In this document: positions 8,578 through 17,188 of the stretch, in pieces
Numbering within the stretch: the first letter of the stretch is position 1
Layout of the letters: each line of letters begins with the position of its first letter
Assembly: GCA_035293765.1 (NCBI GenBank)
Contig: DATGMF010000084.1
Location: 1-64,000 of the forward strand
Source: DASRHT01 sp035293765
Lineage (GTDB): Bacteria > Chloroflexota > Ktedonobacteria > Ktedonobacterales > Ktedonobacteraceae
DNA: 64,000 nucleotides
Direction: 5' to 3'
The notes under the pieces: generated by a model
The model's input: only the letters and a program-made list of their open reading frames with translations
Told to the model about the DNA's origin: nothing
Database searches by the model: none
Made by a program: the position numbers and the translations under genes

Positions 8578-9375
8578 TCAGAAGCGAGAATGCTCTGTCA
8601 GTTGCTGGCGCATCGTGTCGAGCTCTGCTGTCGTTAGATTGCGCCACTGGCCCGAAGGGAGCTTATTAAGCGTCAATGGGCCGATACCGATACGTTCCAG
8701 TTGTATTACGGGATGACCAGCCGCCGCGAGCATACGACGAATCTGGCGCTTCCGGCCTTCGTGGATGCTGAGCGCCAGCCAGCTATTGCTCCCCACGCGT
8801 TTTAAGAGGCGCACCTGTGCGGGCGCAGTCTTGTGGCGATTGTCGTTGTCCTCAGTAATCGTAATGCCGTTGCGCAAGATGTCGAGCGTCGTGGTCGAAG
8901 GATGTCCCTGCACAAAGGCGCGGTAATGCTTTTCCATTGAATAGCGTGGATGCGCCAGGCGCAGCGCAAAGTCGCCGTCATTGGTGAGCAGCAGAAGGCC
9001 GCTGGTATCAATATCCAGCCGACCCACGGGATAGACGCGTAACGCTCTTAATGCTGGAGGAAGCAGATCGAGTACCGTAGGGCGTCCCTGTGGATCGTGA
9101 ACTGTACTGACATAACCAATGGGTTTATGTAAGAGAATGTAGACATGCTGCGTCGTCGCCTGGATAGCTTTTCCATCGACGCTCACCTTGTCGCTGGCGG
9201 GATCGATACGAGCTCCCTGAGTGGTCACAGTGAGGCCATTCACCTGCACGCGTCCCGCTGCTATCAGCTCTTCTGAGCGGCGGCGAGAGGCGATACCGGC
9301 GTGGGCCAGAAAGCGGGCAAGGCGTTCTCCCTGGCTTGCTGCCTCTTCTCCGGTTGCGTTCTGTTGTTCCTTCAT
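8578..9375 (-). CDS. rluB: Pseudouridine synthase, RsuA/RluB family
   Basis: A 265-residue rRNA pseudouridine synthase. An S4 RNA-binding domain (about 18-63, RLARFLAHAGIASRRRSEEL) precedes the catalytic domain with GRLDIDTSG (118-126, catalytic Asp121) and a KRQIRRML motif near the C-terminus. RluB modifies 23S U2605 and RsuA 16S U516; S4 position and sequence favour the RluB-type annotation usual next to cmk, but the target is not decidable here. Its ATG overlaps the stop of the upstream DUF2851 gene by 4 bp, indicating translational coupling. Confidence 0.93.
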   Translation of the reverse strand: MKEQQNATGEEAASQGERLARFLAHAGIASRRRSEELIAAGRVQVNGLTVTTQGARIDPASDKVSVDGKAIQATTQHVYILLHKPIGYVSTVHDPQGRPTVLDLLPPALRALRVYPVGRLDIDTSGLLLLTNDGDFALRLAHPRYSMEKHYRAFVQGHPSTTTLDILRNGITITEDNDNRHKTAPAQVRLLKRVGSNSWLALSIHEGRKRQIRRMLAAAGHPVIQLERIGIGPLTLNKLPSGQWRNLTTAELDTMRQQLTEHSRF

Positions 9376-10571
9376 ACATTATATTGCCCCGCGATACATA
9401 GATCGCAGCGTTTCTCCTGACATGTTTGTTGATAAATGTACTGTAATCCTTGCTGCTGGCAGCTATTGTGCGGCTCCTCTCGCAGAAGCAACTGCATACG
9501 CATCACGCGAGTAATGCGGTTTGAGGGCAATCCCGGATGTTTCAGGTATAACTCCTGCGCTTGCTCTGCCAGTAAGGTATTGCGCTCCAGGAACGCCACT
9601 GCTGCCGCGAAAGGAAGTATGACGTTACACATAAGTATATCAGTGCGGGCAAGACTTAATCCTGCTTCACAAAAAATAGCACGAATGGCCTGCAACCCCT
9701 GAGCGTCCGGCAAGAGAAGTTTGCGCATCGTTTGCCATGCGCCCGCCATACGCCATTGTGCCATCAGCATAGAGAGAGCTCGCAAACGCCCGGCATCCAG
9801 TGGTGACAGGCGTGATGAACGGCCAGGTGGTTCGGGCAGACCAACGGTTCTGTCTAATAAATATGCACCGATATGTCGAAAAAAAGTGCGGTCTCGCCCG
9901 TAGCCCAGCCCTTCGGCGAGCGCGGGAATAAAATAGCGATCATACTGGTCATATGCCGTTTTATGTGTGCTCTCAGAGAAACTCTGTATAGTGGCGTCGC
10001 GTAGCTGCTCAACAAAAGCGAAGGTTTTTTGCTCGAAACGCAAGAGCCCCGCGTGTCGTAGCAGCTTATTGCGCTCTGTATCGCTCAGGTCGGACATAAC
10101 CTGGTGACAGGGCCAGATGGCCTGTTGGCTGGCTGCGGTCAACGGAAGATCGTAAAGGGAGCAGACCGGCACGATCTTTCCATCCTGTCGCATGGTTGGT
10201 CGCGTGTCATCGCAGCGTAAGACCACATGCAGGATCACATTGTTGTAACGTGGGTCGCTATCGTGCCGGTGTGTTCGCCAGTCGCTGGAACGCAGATGAA
10301 ATTCAACGTCGCCAACGCAGCGGGACATACCTGTTGCGTCAACCTGCTGGGAAGGTGCGATGCAAAGGATAGCGTCGCGCACATCCGGCCCCATCGCGCC
10401 ACCCGGACGCCCGGCAGAGAGCAATTGATATATCGCACCATTGCTCAATGGCAGCAGACTTTTCATGCGCAGTGACCACCAGCGACGAGCAATATCACTC
10501 TCATGAGCGAGGGCGACGGGAAAGGTTTCCCTGAGCCTATCGTTCAAGCGAATCTGGTAGTGAGTATACAT
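9372..10571 (-). CDS. DUF2851 family protein
   Basis: A 399-residue protein of unknown function matching DUF2851 by the signature GDVEFHLRSSDWRTHRH followed by DPRYNNVILHVVL. The C-terminus has the conserved GLQYIYQQTCQEKRCDLC, with cysteine spacing that could bind a metal. The family is found mostly in Bacteroidetes and Chloroflexota and has no known role. It overlaps the pseudouridine synthase start by 4 bp and so heads the operon down to plsC. No strong ribosome-binding site precedes the ATG. Confidence 0.85.
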   Translation of the reverse strand: MYTHYQIRLNDRLRETFPVALAHESDIARRWWSLRMKSLLPLSNGAIYQLLSAGRPGGAMGPDVRDAILCIAPSQQVDATGMSRCVGDVEFHLRSSDWRTHRHDSDPRYNNVILHVVLRCDDTRPTMRQDGKIVPVCSLYDLPLTAASQQAIWPCHQVMSDLSDTERNKLLRHAGLLRFEQKTFAFVEQLRDATIQSFSESTHKTAYDQYDRYFIPALAEGLGYGRDRTFFRHIGAYLLDRTVGLPEPPGRSSRLSPLDAGRLRALSMLMAQWRMAGAWQTMRKLLLPDAQGLQAIRAIFCEAGLSLARTDILMCNVILPFAAAVAFLERNTLLAEQAQELYLKHPGLPSNRITRVMRMQLLLREEPHNSCQQQGLQYIYQQTCQEKRCDLCIAGQYNV

Positions 10572-10973
10572 GATCTATATATGTGCCCATTCAAGACATC
10601 TCGATGTTTTTAGAGGGCCAGTGGCGCCTCTCTATCATTACTATACGTGTTTGTGGCGGAATTGCGGAAATTATTGCTCATCTGGTAATGATTTTTAAAC
10701 AGCCTGCGCGTTGCGTTAATTAAAATGAGAGATGACCATATGTTGTTGAGTGGTAAATTTATCCATCTGGTTAGCTGGACAATAGAAAGGAGGTCAGTTA
10801 TACGGTATGATAGAATGTACACAGGATGCATGAGCATCAACAGGTGTAAAAAATTATTCGCTCGAAGCGCTAAGCCAGGCGCAAGTTTTATTACTATTTT
10901 ATCTAGCCTTACTTACGTGCGAGCATCTTGCTGTGAATTACAAAATCCCTGCAGCGGGGAGAAGAAGGGCAAA
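10572..10973. other. Intergenic region between divergent genes
   Basis: About 400 bp between the DUF2851 start and the chosen start of the secreted protease. An open frame in phase with the protease runs back to 10725, but this leader lacks a ribosome-binding site and would place the signal peptide more than 100 residues from the N-terminus. No RNA gene or clear operator is seen. Confidence 0.5.
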
Positions 10974-12662
10974 TTGAAAAAAAAGAATTCTGTGCAAACA
11001 TCATTTCACCCGGGACAATGGTTACTGCGAACAATGCTGGCACTTGGATTTGTACTTCCTGGCTTATCTGGAATTATTGCAACTTCTGCCACTGCACGAG
11101 CGGACGGAGTTCCTGGCGGGAATATCGCTAATCCAGTGGTTCGTGCAGTAGATATCGCAAAGCCTGCTATAGTCCGTATTATCACCACGTTGGGCGGGCG
11201 CCTGACAGTTCATTTTAACAGCACACAGAGCGCGGACTTTCCTCAGGGAGGTGGCACCTATAAGCTCGAACTATCGGGCAGTGGGGCTTTTATCTCCGCG
11301 CATGGGGATATCTTGACCGCCGACCATGTTGTTAGACCTCCGCATGATCAGGAACTGGATAACTTCCTCTTTGAAACGGCGGCATCGGATATTGCCGGAT
11401 ATATCAACCAGCACTTTACCGTTAATCCGCCGTACACAATGGCTGATGTTGTTAGTGCGCTGGAAAGCGGGTTCTTCCGTGCAGAGACGCGCTATGACCA
11501 GGCGACCAGTGAGGTATTTTTTAGTACCGATTATACGGGGCCAATCGGCGCCAGCACCATGCAAACAGTGTCGTCGGATCTACATGCTCCTGTTGACCGG
11601 ATTGAGCAAGAAAGTTTATTCAACCAGGAGGATGTAGCCATTGTTCATGTGAACATGGAGGATACGCCCAGCATCGCTTTGAGCGACTCGGGCAATATCG
11701 AGCCGCAGGATGATCTGGTTATCATTGGCTTTCCTGGCAATGGTGATGTGAGCAGGAGGGGCGATCCGACAGAGGTTCTTACCTCCTCGATCAATAGAGT
11801 CTATGTCAGCTCAATCAAGAAGACCGACGAAGGAGCGCCCGTGATCCAGGTTGGGGGCAATGTGGAGAATGGGGATAGTGGCGGGCCAGCGTTAGATAGC
11901 AACGGCAATATTGTCGGGGTTGTTAGCTTTTTCTTGCCAAAAAGCAGCCCGACCGGTTCCAGTTTTCTGCAAGCCAGCAATAGCGCCCGCGTGTTAATCC
12001 AGCAGGTTCCGGTGGATGTCAAACCCGGGGCATTCGAGAAAGCCTGGCGGCAGGCGTTCAATGACTATGCCTCCACCGTCCCCGGTCACTGGCATAAGGC
12101 GGCGCAAGAACTTAGACAACTGATGCTCCAATACTCGAATTTCCAGGCGGTGAAGCCCTATCTGGCATATGCACAGGATCAGGCCAATCATGAACAGTTG
12201 CCGCAGTCCGGCCCAGACTTTACCTGGCTCATCGCGGGAGGCGTTGCGGTCCTCCTGGTATTAATCATCGGAGTCATCGTTTTCGCTGCACGCCGAAGGA
12301 GAAAGCCAACCACGCCCGGCACGCCTGCTCTAGCAGAAGTGCCGACCCCGATGGTCCCGTTTGGCGAGTGGCAGTCCGCCCCTGCTATGCAGCCCGTTGG
12401 CGGGCCATCAGAAATTGTCATGGCATCTTTCGAAGCCCCTGCAAGCAATGTGGTGGCACCCTTTGAGGTTCCAGCAAACAATGGCATGGCGCCTTTCCAT
12501 GAACTGCCAACCAGCTCTTTGGCGCAACCACAGAACGGCTTGATTGCGCCGCCTCCACCTTTCCCTGCGCAAACGGAGGAGCAGGAGATGAGCAGCGCCA
12601 GCACGCAACCATACCCCGCGGTGCGGGTACTGCCAGCATCATCCGATGCTCCCACCGAGTAG
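10974..12662 (+). CDS. Membrane-anchored trypsin-like serine protease
   Basis: A 562-residue exported protease if translation starts at TTG 10974, chosen because GGGGAGAAG lies about 8-15 nt upstream and the product then begins MKKKNSV and runs into a normal signal peptide (cleavage after ATARA near residue 43). The S1 triad is visible: His118 in TADHVV, Asp220 in EDVAIVHV, Ser302 in NGDSGGPA. His and Asp are about 100 residues apart because of an insertion. A single transmembrane helix (about 418-440) is followed by RRRRKP stop-transfer residues and a tail of about 120 residues rich in Pro, Ala and repeated APFEVPANN-like segments. The protease domain should face outside and the tail the cytoplasm. 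No PDZ domain is present, unlike DegP/HtrA. Substrate unknown. Confidence 0.8.
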   Translation: MKKKNSVQTSFHPGQWLLRTMLALGFVLPGLSGIIATSATARADGVPGGNIANPVVRAVDIAKPAIVRIITTLGGRLTVHFNSTQSADFPQGGGTYKLELSGSGAFISAHGDILTADHVVRPPHDQELDNFLFETAASDIAGYINQHFTVNPPYTMADVVSALESGFFRAETRYDQATSEVFFSTDYTGPIGASTMQTVSSDLHAPVDRIEQESLFNQEDVAIVHVNMEDTPSIALSDSGNIEPQDDLVIIGFPGNGDVSRRGDPTEVLTSSINRVYVSSIKKTDEGAPVIQVGGNVENGDSGGPALDSNGNIVGVVSFFLPKSSPTGSSFLQASNSARVLIQQVPVDVKPGAFEKAWRQAFNDYASTVPGHWHKAAQELRQLMLQYSNFQAVKPYLAYAQDQANHEQLPQSGPDFTWLIAGGVAVLLVLIIGVIVFAARRRRKPTTPGTPALAEVPTPMVPFGEWQSAPAMQPVGGPSEIVMASFEAPASNVVAPFEVPANNGMAPFHELPTSSLAQPQNGLIAPPPPFPAQTEEQEMSSASTQPYPAVRVLPASSDAPTE

Positions 12663-12671
12663 GCAACAAAA

Positions 12672-12700
12672 CAGGGATATCCTTTTTTGGGATATCCCTG
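12672..12700 (+). terminator. Hairpin after the protease gene, probable terminator
   Basis: A perfect 11-bp stem, CAGGGATATCC (12672-12682) with GGATATCCCTG (12690-12700), around a TTTTTTG loop, 9 bp after the protease stop. No U-tract follows the stem, so it may need Rho or act only to stabilise the RNA. Confidence 0.55.
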
Positions 12701-13122
12701 CTATCATTGTTGACAAACGGTGTTTAAGTAGAGAAAATATGCCTAGAAAGATCTTGCAGGTACACTGACTAATCTTTTTCAACCCTGTGGTAGCGTACCT
12801 GCAAGATTTATTATTCTATTTTTACCTCAAATATTATACAAGATCAATATTTTGGTCATAAACAGGTACAAGAGTACCTGTCTCTATGTTAACCGGTTTG
12901 ATCTGCCCTATGTTAATTTGTGTCATAAATCTTCTCAGCCTCTTGAAGGTAGCGCGTAACTTGCCTATAATATATGTGGGTACGTCGATTATGGGCTTCA
13001 GGAGGGCAACCGGTAGTTCCGTGGCTCCCCGCTTCATCGTGGGAGATCGTGGGAGTTGCCCCTACAGCGACGGCGTTGAATATGGAATAGAAGATCATTG
13101 CGCGGTGCGGAGGGATTGGCCT
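12701..13122. other. Gene-free stretch with a 13-bp inverted repeat
   Basis: About 420 bp without a credible gene. It contains an inverted repeat with perfect 13-bp arms, ATCTTGCAGGTAC (12751-12763) and GTACCTGCAAGAT (12795-12807), separated by 31 nt and followed by a T-rich run. An open frame from 12886 continues into the next gene but has no start signal. Confidence 0.6.
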
Positions 13123-13695
13123 ATGAAAACATTAGGACGGTTGTTAGTAGCTGCCTGCTTCATTATATTTCTCCTCTACTTATATAACCCAGATTTTGTC
13201 AGTAACGCAGGCAATGCGCTCATTAAGTCCGTTGGCGGCTCGGCTGCGTATGGTTCTGCCCAGGTCATACCGCATATTCAGGGGACGGGGAGCGATCTGC
13301 AAGTCAATCTCCAGGGGCTCAGTTCTCGTGCGCAATATGTTGTAACGCTTGATGAAGGGAGCTGCGGCGGCACCACTGTAGCGACGATAGGCAATGCTTC
13401 CTCAGACTCCAGCGGCACCATTACCTCCACATTCTCGCTGGATAAGCTCAACACGACGGCTCCCAAAAACCTGTATGTGAATGTACACCAGGGCAGCGCG
13501 TCAGGGCCGAGCGTGGCCTGCGGTCAGGTAGAGATCAACAGCACATTAGCATCCCAGATTAATAAGACCTCGAATAGCGGTTTGCAGAACGTCCTGAGCA
13601 GCCCCAGCAATAATGTAGGAGGCTTTCCGCAGACGGGAGTTGCGCCTGCTAACAAGAATACGTACGATAACTACAAGTATCCGCGCAAATACTAA
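13123..13695 (+). CDS. Small exported protein of unknown function
   Basis: A 190-residue protein. The start at 13123 is set by GGAGGG 8 nt upstream. The product begins MKTLGRLLVAACFIIFLLYLY, a signal anchor or signal peptide. The mature part is a beta-rich domain (LQVNLQGLSSRAQYVVTLDE, then SCGG and a later SVACG) that resembles CHRD or similar extracellular folds, with two cysteines that may form a disulfide. Near the end lies FPQTG, which resembles a sortase signal, but no membrane helix or basic tail follows, so it is probably not one. It overlaps the convergent MidA-like gene by 4 bp at the 3' end. Confidence 0.7.
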   Translation: MKTLGRLLVAACFIIFLLYLYNPDFVSNAGNALIKSVGGSAAYGSAQVIPHIQGTGSDLQVNLQGLSSRAQYVVTLDEGSCGGTTVATIGNASSDSSGTITSTFSLDKLNTTAPKNLYVNVHQGSASGPSVACGQVEINSTLASQINKTSNSGLQNVLSSPSNNVGGFPQTGVAPANKNTYDNYKYPRKY

Positions 13696-14813
13696 TGTTT
13701 GAGGATCAGCACTTTGAAGTTGCCCATGCCGCCTGGTTCAGTCAGAGCGGTCACGCGTTGGCGCAAATTGTACCATTGCAGCAGAGCTATCTGTCCTCGG
13801 TCGGTGGCGCGTTTGCTATCGATGATCGAGAAATCGCGCGCGCGCAGGCGTTCCAGCTCATCATAAATGCCCAGATCGGTCAGCCATTGGCGCTGGGTTG
13901 TGAACAGGTGAAGGCGTAAACCACAGCGCCGCCCCTCGTTAATGAGCGCGCTGAAGTTGACATGCGCAGTAATATCCTGCTCACCCGGGCGTATGAGTGG
14001 CCGCTCAGTAAGCTGGTGCCGGTAGTAGCAGGCGAGTGTGCCTTGATGGCGATAAGGCGTGTAGAGAGCCCGCGCTTTGTCGCCGTAGTCGATGGTGAGT
14101 AAGAAGCCGTGCCGCCGTCGTGCTGGCGCTGGACCTGTCAGCAGGTGCGTTGTGCGTTCCATCCAGCGCAAAGCCTCCAGATTGATTTCCGCGCGCCACC
14201 CATCCTTAAAAGTGGTCCAGGGTAACTTATAGTCATCCAGGTAGCCGGCAATCGCAGGAGACGAAGGCTCTGCCAGTTCCTCGTACAGGCGGCCTGGTGG
14301 CTGTGCTGCTACATAGACTTCGTATAGTCGCGCTTCACGCTTCTCCACAATATGAACCGGCAAGGCATCGACCAGCTCATTGGAGAGGATTACCGAGGGG
14401 GTAAGAGCACTGGCAGCATGCTTGATTGCATCCTGACCGGTGCGTATATCCTCATTTTGATAATCGAGGACGGCGTGGAGGTCGGGTGCTTCCTGTTGCG
14501 CCCATGCTCGTATCTCTTGAGCCAGTTGACCGCGTCCCGCGCCCTGTTCCAGTACAGTAAAGAGGGCTGGATGCCTGAGATGCTTCCACATCTGGTAAAG
14601 CTGGCGGCCCAGGCAATGAGCAAAAAGATTTGAAACATCGCTACTGGTATAATAATCGCCTTCCCATCCCATTTTTGCCGGTCCAGTCGTATAGTAACCA
14701 TATTGCGGATCGTAGAGCGCCATACGCATATACTCGGCGAAGGTAATCGGACCTTCGCGTTGAATGCGCTCTATGATGAGCTGCTGGAGCGGTGAGGGAG
14801 CCGTTGACATCAT
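13692..14813 (-). CDS. SAM-dependent methyltransferase, MidA/NDUFAF7 (DUF185) family
   Basis: A 373-residue protein with the family start ITFAEYMRMALYDPQYGYYT, a GDYYTSSDVS segment and SAM motif I LEQGAGRGQLA. The eukaryotic homologue methylates an arginine of a complex I subunit; the bacterial target is unknown. The start lies 2 bp after the stop of the upstream HD nucleotidase gene, so both share a transcript. Length is normal. Confidence 0.9.
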   Translation of the reverse strand: MMSTAPSPLQQLIIERIQREGPITFAEYMRMALYDPQYGYYTTGPAKMGWEGDYYTSSDVSNLFAHCLGRQLYQMWKHLRHPALFTVLEQGAGRGQLAQEIRAWAQQEAPDLHAVLDYQNEDIRTGQDAIKHAASALTPSVILSNELVDALPVHIVEKREARLYEVYVAAQPPGRLYEELAEPSSPAIAGYLDDYKLPWTTFKDGWRAEINLEALRWMERTTHLLTGPAPARRRHGFLLTIDYGDKARALYTPYRHQGTLACYYRHQLTERPLIRPGEQDITAHVNFSALINEGRRCGLRLHLFTTQRQWLTDLGIYDELERLRARDFSIIDSKRATDRGQIALLQWYNLRQRVTALTEPGGMGNFKVLILKH

Positions 14814-14815
14814 AA

Positions 14816-15412
14816 CTATTCCTCAGGCCACAGATGTTTGGAATGTGCGCGCTGATAGAGATGCTCGAACATGGCGAGCAGAGCAGGGTCAAAAGTCATC
14901 GCAGATTGATTATAAGCCCGACTGCGTGCCTCTGTTATGCCATGCTCGTGCCAAACTTTGCCTTGCGCGAAAACATTTTGCGCAAAAGCCTGTAAATTGT
15001 CAATAGCTCTGGCAAATTGCGCTTCTGGGGTCTTAGCTACCTCAAATTCTTGCCACCATGCGTTGAGGCGTATAGCTATATCTTGTGGGAGCAAGGAAAA
15101 TAATCGTTGCGCACTCAACTCTTCGCGTGCTTTCTGATCAAGGCGTCCTATTGGATCATGGGCGTAGGTATCACCAGCGTAGATTTCAACTAGATCGTGC
15201 ATTAAAATCAGCTCAAGAGTATGTGTAATATTGACCTCAATAGTAAGCTCCTCATGGAGTAATAGTGTTAATATTGCCATGTGCCATGTGTGTTCGGCGT
15301 CGCTTTCGTGCCTGCCCTGGTTCGCGAGATAGGTGGCCCTATAAATGCTCTTGAACTCATCAATCACTTCAAGAAAATAAAGTATCTGGTTGAGCCGTTC
15401 TGGATTGATCAT
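14816..15412 (-). CDS. HD-domain hydrolase, YfbR/HDDC2-type 5'-deoxynucleotidase
   Basis: A 198-residue HD phosphohydrolase. Metal ligands expected for the fold are visible: His35 and His41 in RHESDAEHTWH, His72-Asp73 in LMHDLVEIYAGD, and a later Asp in ARAIDNLQAF. Glu77 of the DLVEIYAGD segment is typical of YfbR/HDDC2 enzymes, which dephosphorylate deoxynucleoside 5'-monophosphates. It is followed immediately by the MidA-like gene. No clear ribosome-binding site is seen; the ATG chosen gives the family's normal N-terminus. Confidence 0.88.
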   Translation of the reverse strand: MINPERLNQILYFLEVIDEFKSIYRATYLANQGRHESDAEHTWHMAILTLLLHEELTIEVNITHTLELILMHDLVEIYAGDTYAHDPIGRLDQKAREELSAQRLFSLLPQDIAIRLNAWWQEFEVAKTPEAQFARAIDNLQAFAQNVFAQGKVWHEHGITEARSRAYNQSAMTFDPALLAMFEHLYQRAHSKHLWPEE

Positions 15413-15447
15413 GCGTGCCTTCTTGCAGATATGTGATGTAACTTATA

Positions 15448-17103
15448 TCAAGTAGTTGGGAACGTTGTAGACATCATCCACGCAATCACCAGCGCGCTCA
15501 ATATGGCCCCGGCAATGGCGGCGCGTCCGTTGGCGTAAAGCTGTGTGCAGAAGGCCACCAGCGCCAGAAAGAGCAGCGCCAGTACGGGTAGCACGATGCT
15601 CAGGAAGCCCAGGCCGGGCGTCAGCAGCAGGGCTGCCAATAGGCCCGCAGTCAGCAGCACCTTAAAGAAGAAGCTTGCCAGAATGCCCCTCCACAGGCCG
15701 CGCTCCTGGTAGCCGCGACTGATGCCCTCATCGAGCAAAAAGATTGGCAGCACCAATAGGAAGATGACGGCGAACCGCCACAGGCGAGGTAGCGTGAAGG
15801 TGAAGCGTTGCCAGGAGAACGTTGCTAGCTGCCCCAGCGTGAAGTAGAGAAAGGCCGCCAGGATCACCCCGACCAGAATCTGCTGCGCTGCCTGACGTAG
15901 TAGTGGAATAGGGATCGTGCGGCGTAGCGCGAAAATGAGCAGGGCCATAACAACGGCTGTAAAGAAGAAGTAGCCGCTGACATAATCGGCCAGCAGGATA
16001 TGAATGAAGCTGAAAGGACGCCATACAAGTTGTATGCCAATAGCTGCGGCGATGGCTAGCAGCAGGAACAGAAAAAAGAGCAGCATCTCGCGTCCACGGA
16101 ATGCCCGGGCGGTGGCATGGATATCGAAAATATCTGCCAGCAGGGCACAGAGCGGGAAGATAGAGAGCAGCACACCTGCGGCGCCGAGCAGCATCCAGAA
16201 CAGGCGCATATCGGATTGCATCTGGTCGATGTTGACCTGCTGAGGAGATCTCTGCTTGAGCCAGTTAAGCATCTCTCTAAATGTGCTGCTAGCGTTCAAG
16301 ATCGTGATATGGTTCACGATGGGCAAAATCACCATACGTCGTCCGCTGCCATTGGCTGGATTGCCGCATGCTAATGGCAGCGGTTGGGAATCGCTCAGGC
16401 CACAGCCCTGACGCAGCAGGCGCTGGCTATTTGTAATGGCGAATGGGACGTCGTTTTGCCCTGCCAGTATGAGTAAATTTCTGGGTTGAGCCTGCGTCGG
16501 CTGCTCCAGGCCCACCGGCGAGACGAGAATAGTAGAGATAATATCATCATCGTTCGCATGTGCCATCGAATAATCTCCCACGGCTGCCGATCCCATCGAA
16601 TGGCCCAGGAGGATGATCTGAGGATTCTTCGTGGCGTTATTGGTAGTGCGAGCGTAATCGACCACCTCGCCCACGGCTGCGACGTTCTGTTGCGCGACGC
16701 GGTCCGAATAGGTGCTATCTCCAAGAGGGATGGGGGATTCGCCATGCCCGGGAAAATCGAACATATAGGCGGTGATGCCGGCGCGGGCCAGCTCCACGCC
16801 AAAACCGGTCATCAGATCTTTACTGCCGGCAAATCCATGCGCAATTACCGCAACCAGAGGCGTTTCTCCACGGGCGGGGCGCATCTCCAGCACCGGAATA
16901 GGAAGAGGGCCTGGAATAGTGAACGTGGAGCGTGTAATGCCATCTTCATAATTGATCAGACGGTTAAAACTGAGCGTGAATATTACAAGGCAGAGCACGA
17001 GGAAGAGCAGGTTGAGCGCATAGAGGTGTCGCCGTTTCTGGCCCAGGCGATCAAGCGCCGCTAATTTGCCCGAGATTTGACTCTTGCCTGTCTTGTCCAT
17101 CAT
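15448..17103 (-). CDS. Alpha/beta hydrolase with multi-helix membrane domain
   Basis: A 551-residue membrane enzyme. After one N-terminal helix (about 27-47) comes an alpha/beta hydrolase domain with the oxyanion-side AHGFAGSK, FDFPGHGES and the nucleophile elbow GHSMGS (catalytic Ser); a catalytic His is likely in PIVNHITIL. The second half (about 300-545) holds eight or nine hydrophobic helices. Dienelactone-hydrolase-like or esterase activity on an exported or lipid substrate is possible, but the substrate is unknown. AGGAGGGC lies just upstream of the ATG. Confidence 0.85.
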   Translation of the reverse strand: MMDKTGKSQISGKLAALDRLGQKRRHLYALNLLFLVLCLVIFTLSFNRLINYEDGITRSTFTIPGPLPIPVLEMRPARGETPLVAVIAHGFAGSKDLMTGFGVELARAGITAYMFDFPGHGESPIPLGDSTYSDRVAQQNVAAVGEVVDYARTTNNATKNPQIILLGHSMGSAAVGDYSMAHANDDDIISTILVSPVGLEQPTQAQPRNLLILAGQNDVPFAITNSQRLLRQGCGLSDSQPLPLACGNPANGSGRRMVILPIVNHITILNASSTFREMLNWLKQRSPQQVNIDQMQSDMRLFWMLLGAAGVLLSIFPLCALLADIFDIHATARAFRGREMLLFFLFLLLAIAAAIGIQLVWRPFSFIHILLADYVSGYFFFTAVVMALLIFALRRTIPIPLLRQAAQQILVGVILAAFLYFTLGQLATFSWQRFTFTLPRLWRFAVIFLLVLPIFLLDEGISRGYQERGLWRGILASFFFKVLLTAGLLAALLLTPGLGFLSIVLPVLALLFLALVAFCTQLYANGRAAIAGAILSALVIAWMMSTTFPTT

Positions 17104-17188
17104 GCCCTCCTGATGAAATTATGCAACTCGCGTGGGTCTGATAAGCGAGTATGTGCAAGGATCGACGGTGGGGCAGCTTCACTGGCCC

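Noticed and set aside
10725..10973. N-terminal extension of the serine protease
   Set aside because: No ribosome-binding site and it would bury the signal peptide; the TTG at 10974 fits better.
13600..13695. Sortase-anchored surface protein because of FPQTG
   Set aside because: No hydrophobic helix or basic tail follows the motif.
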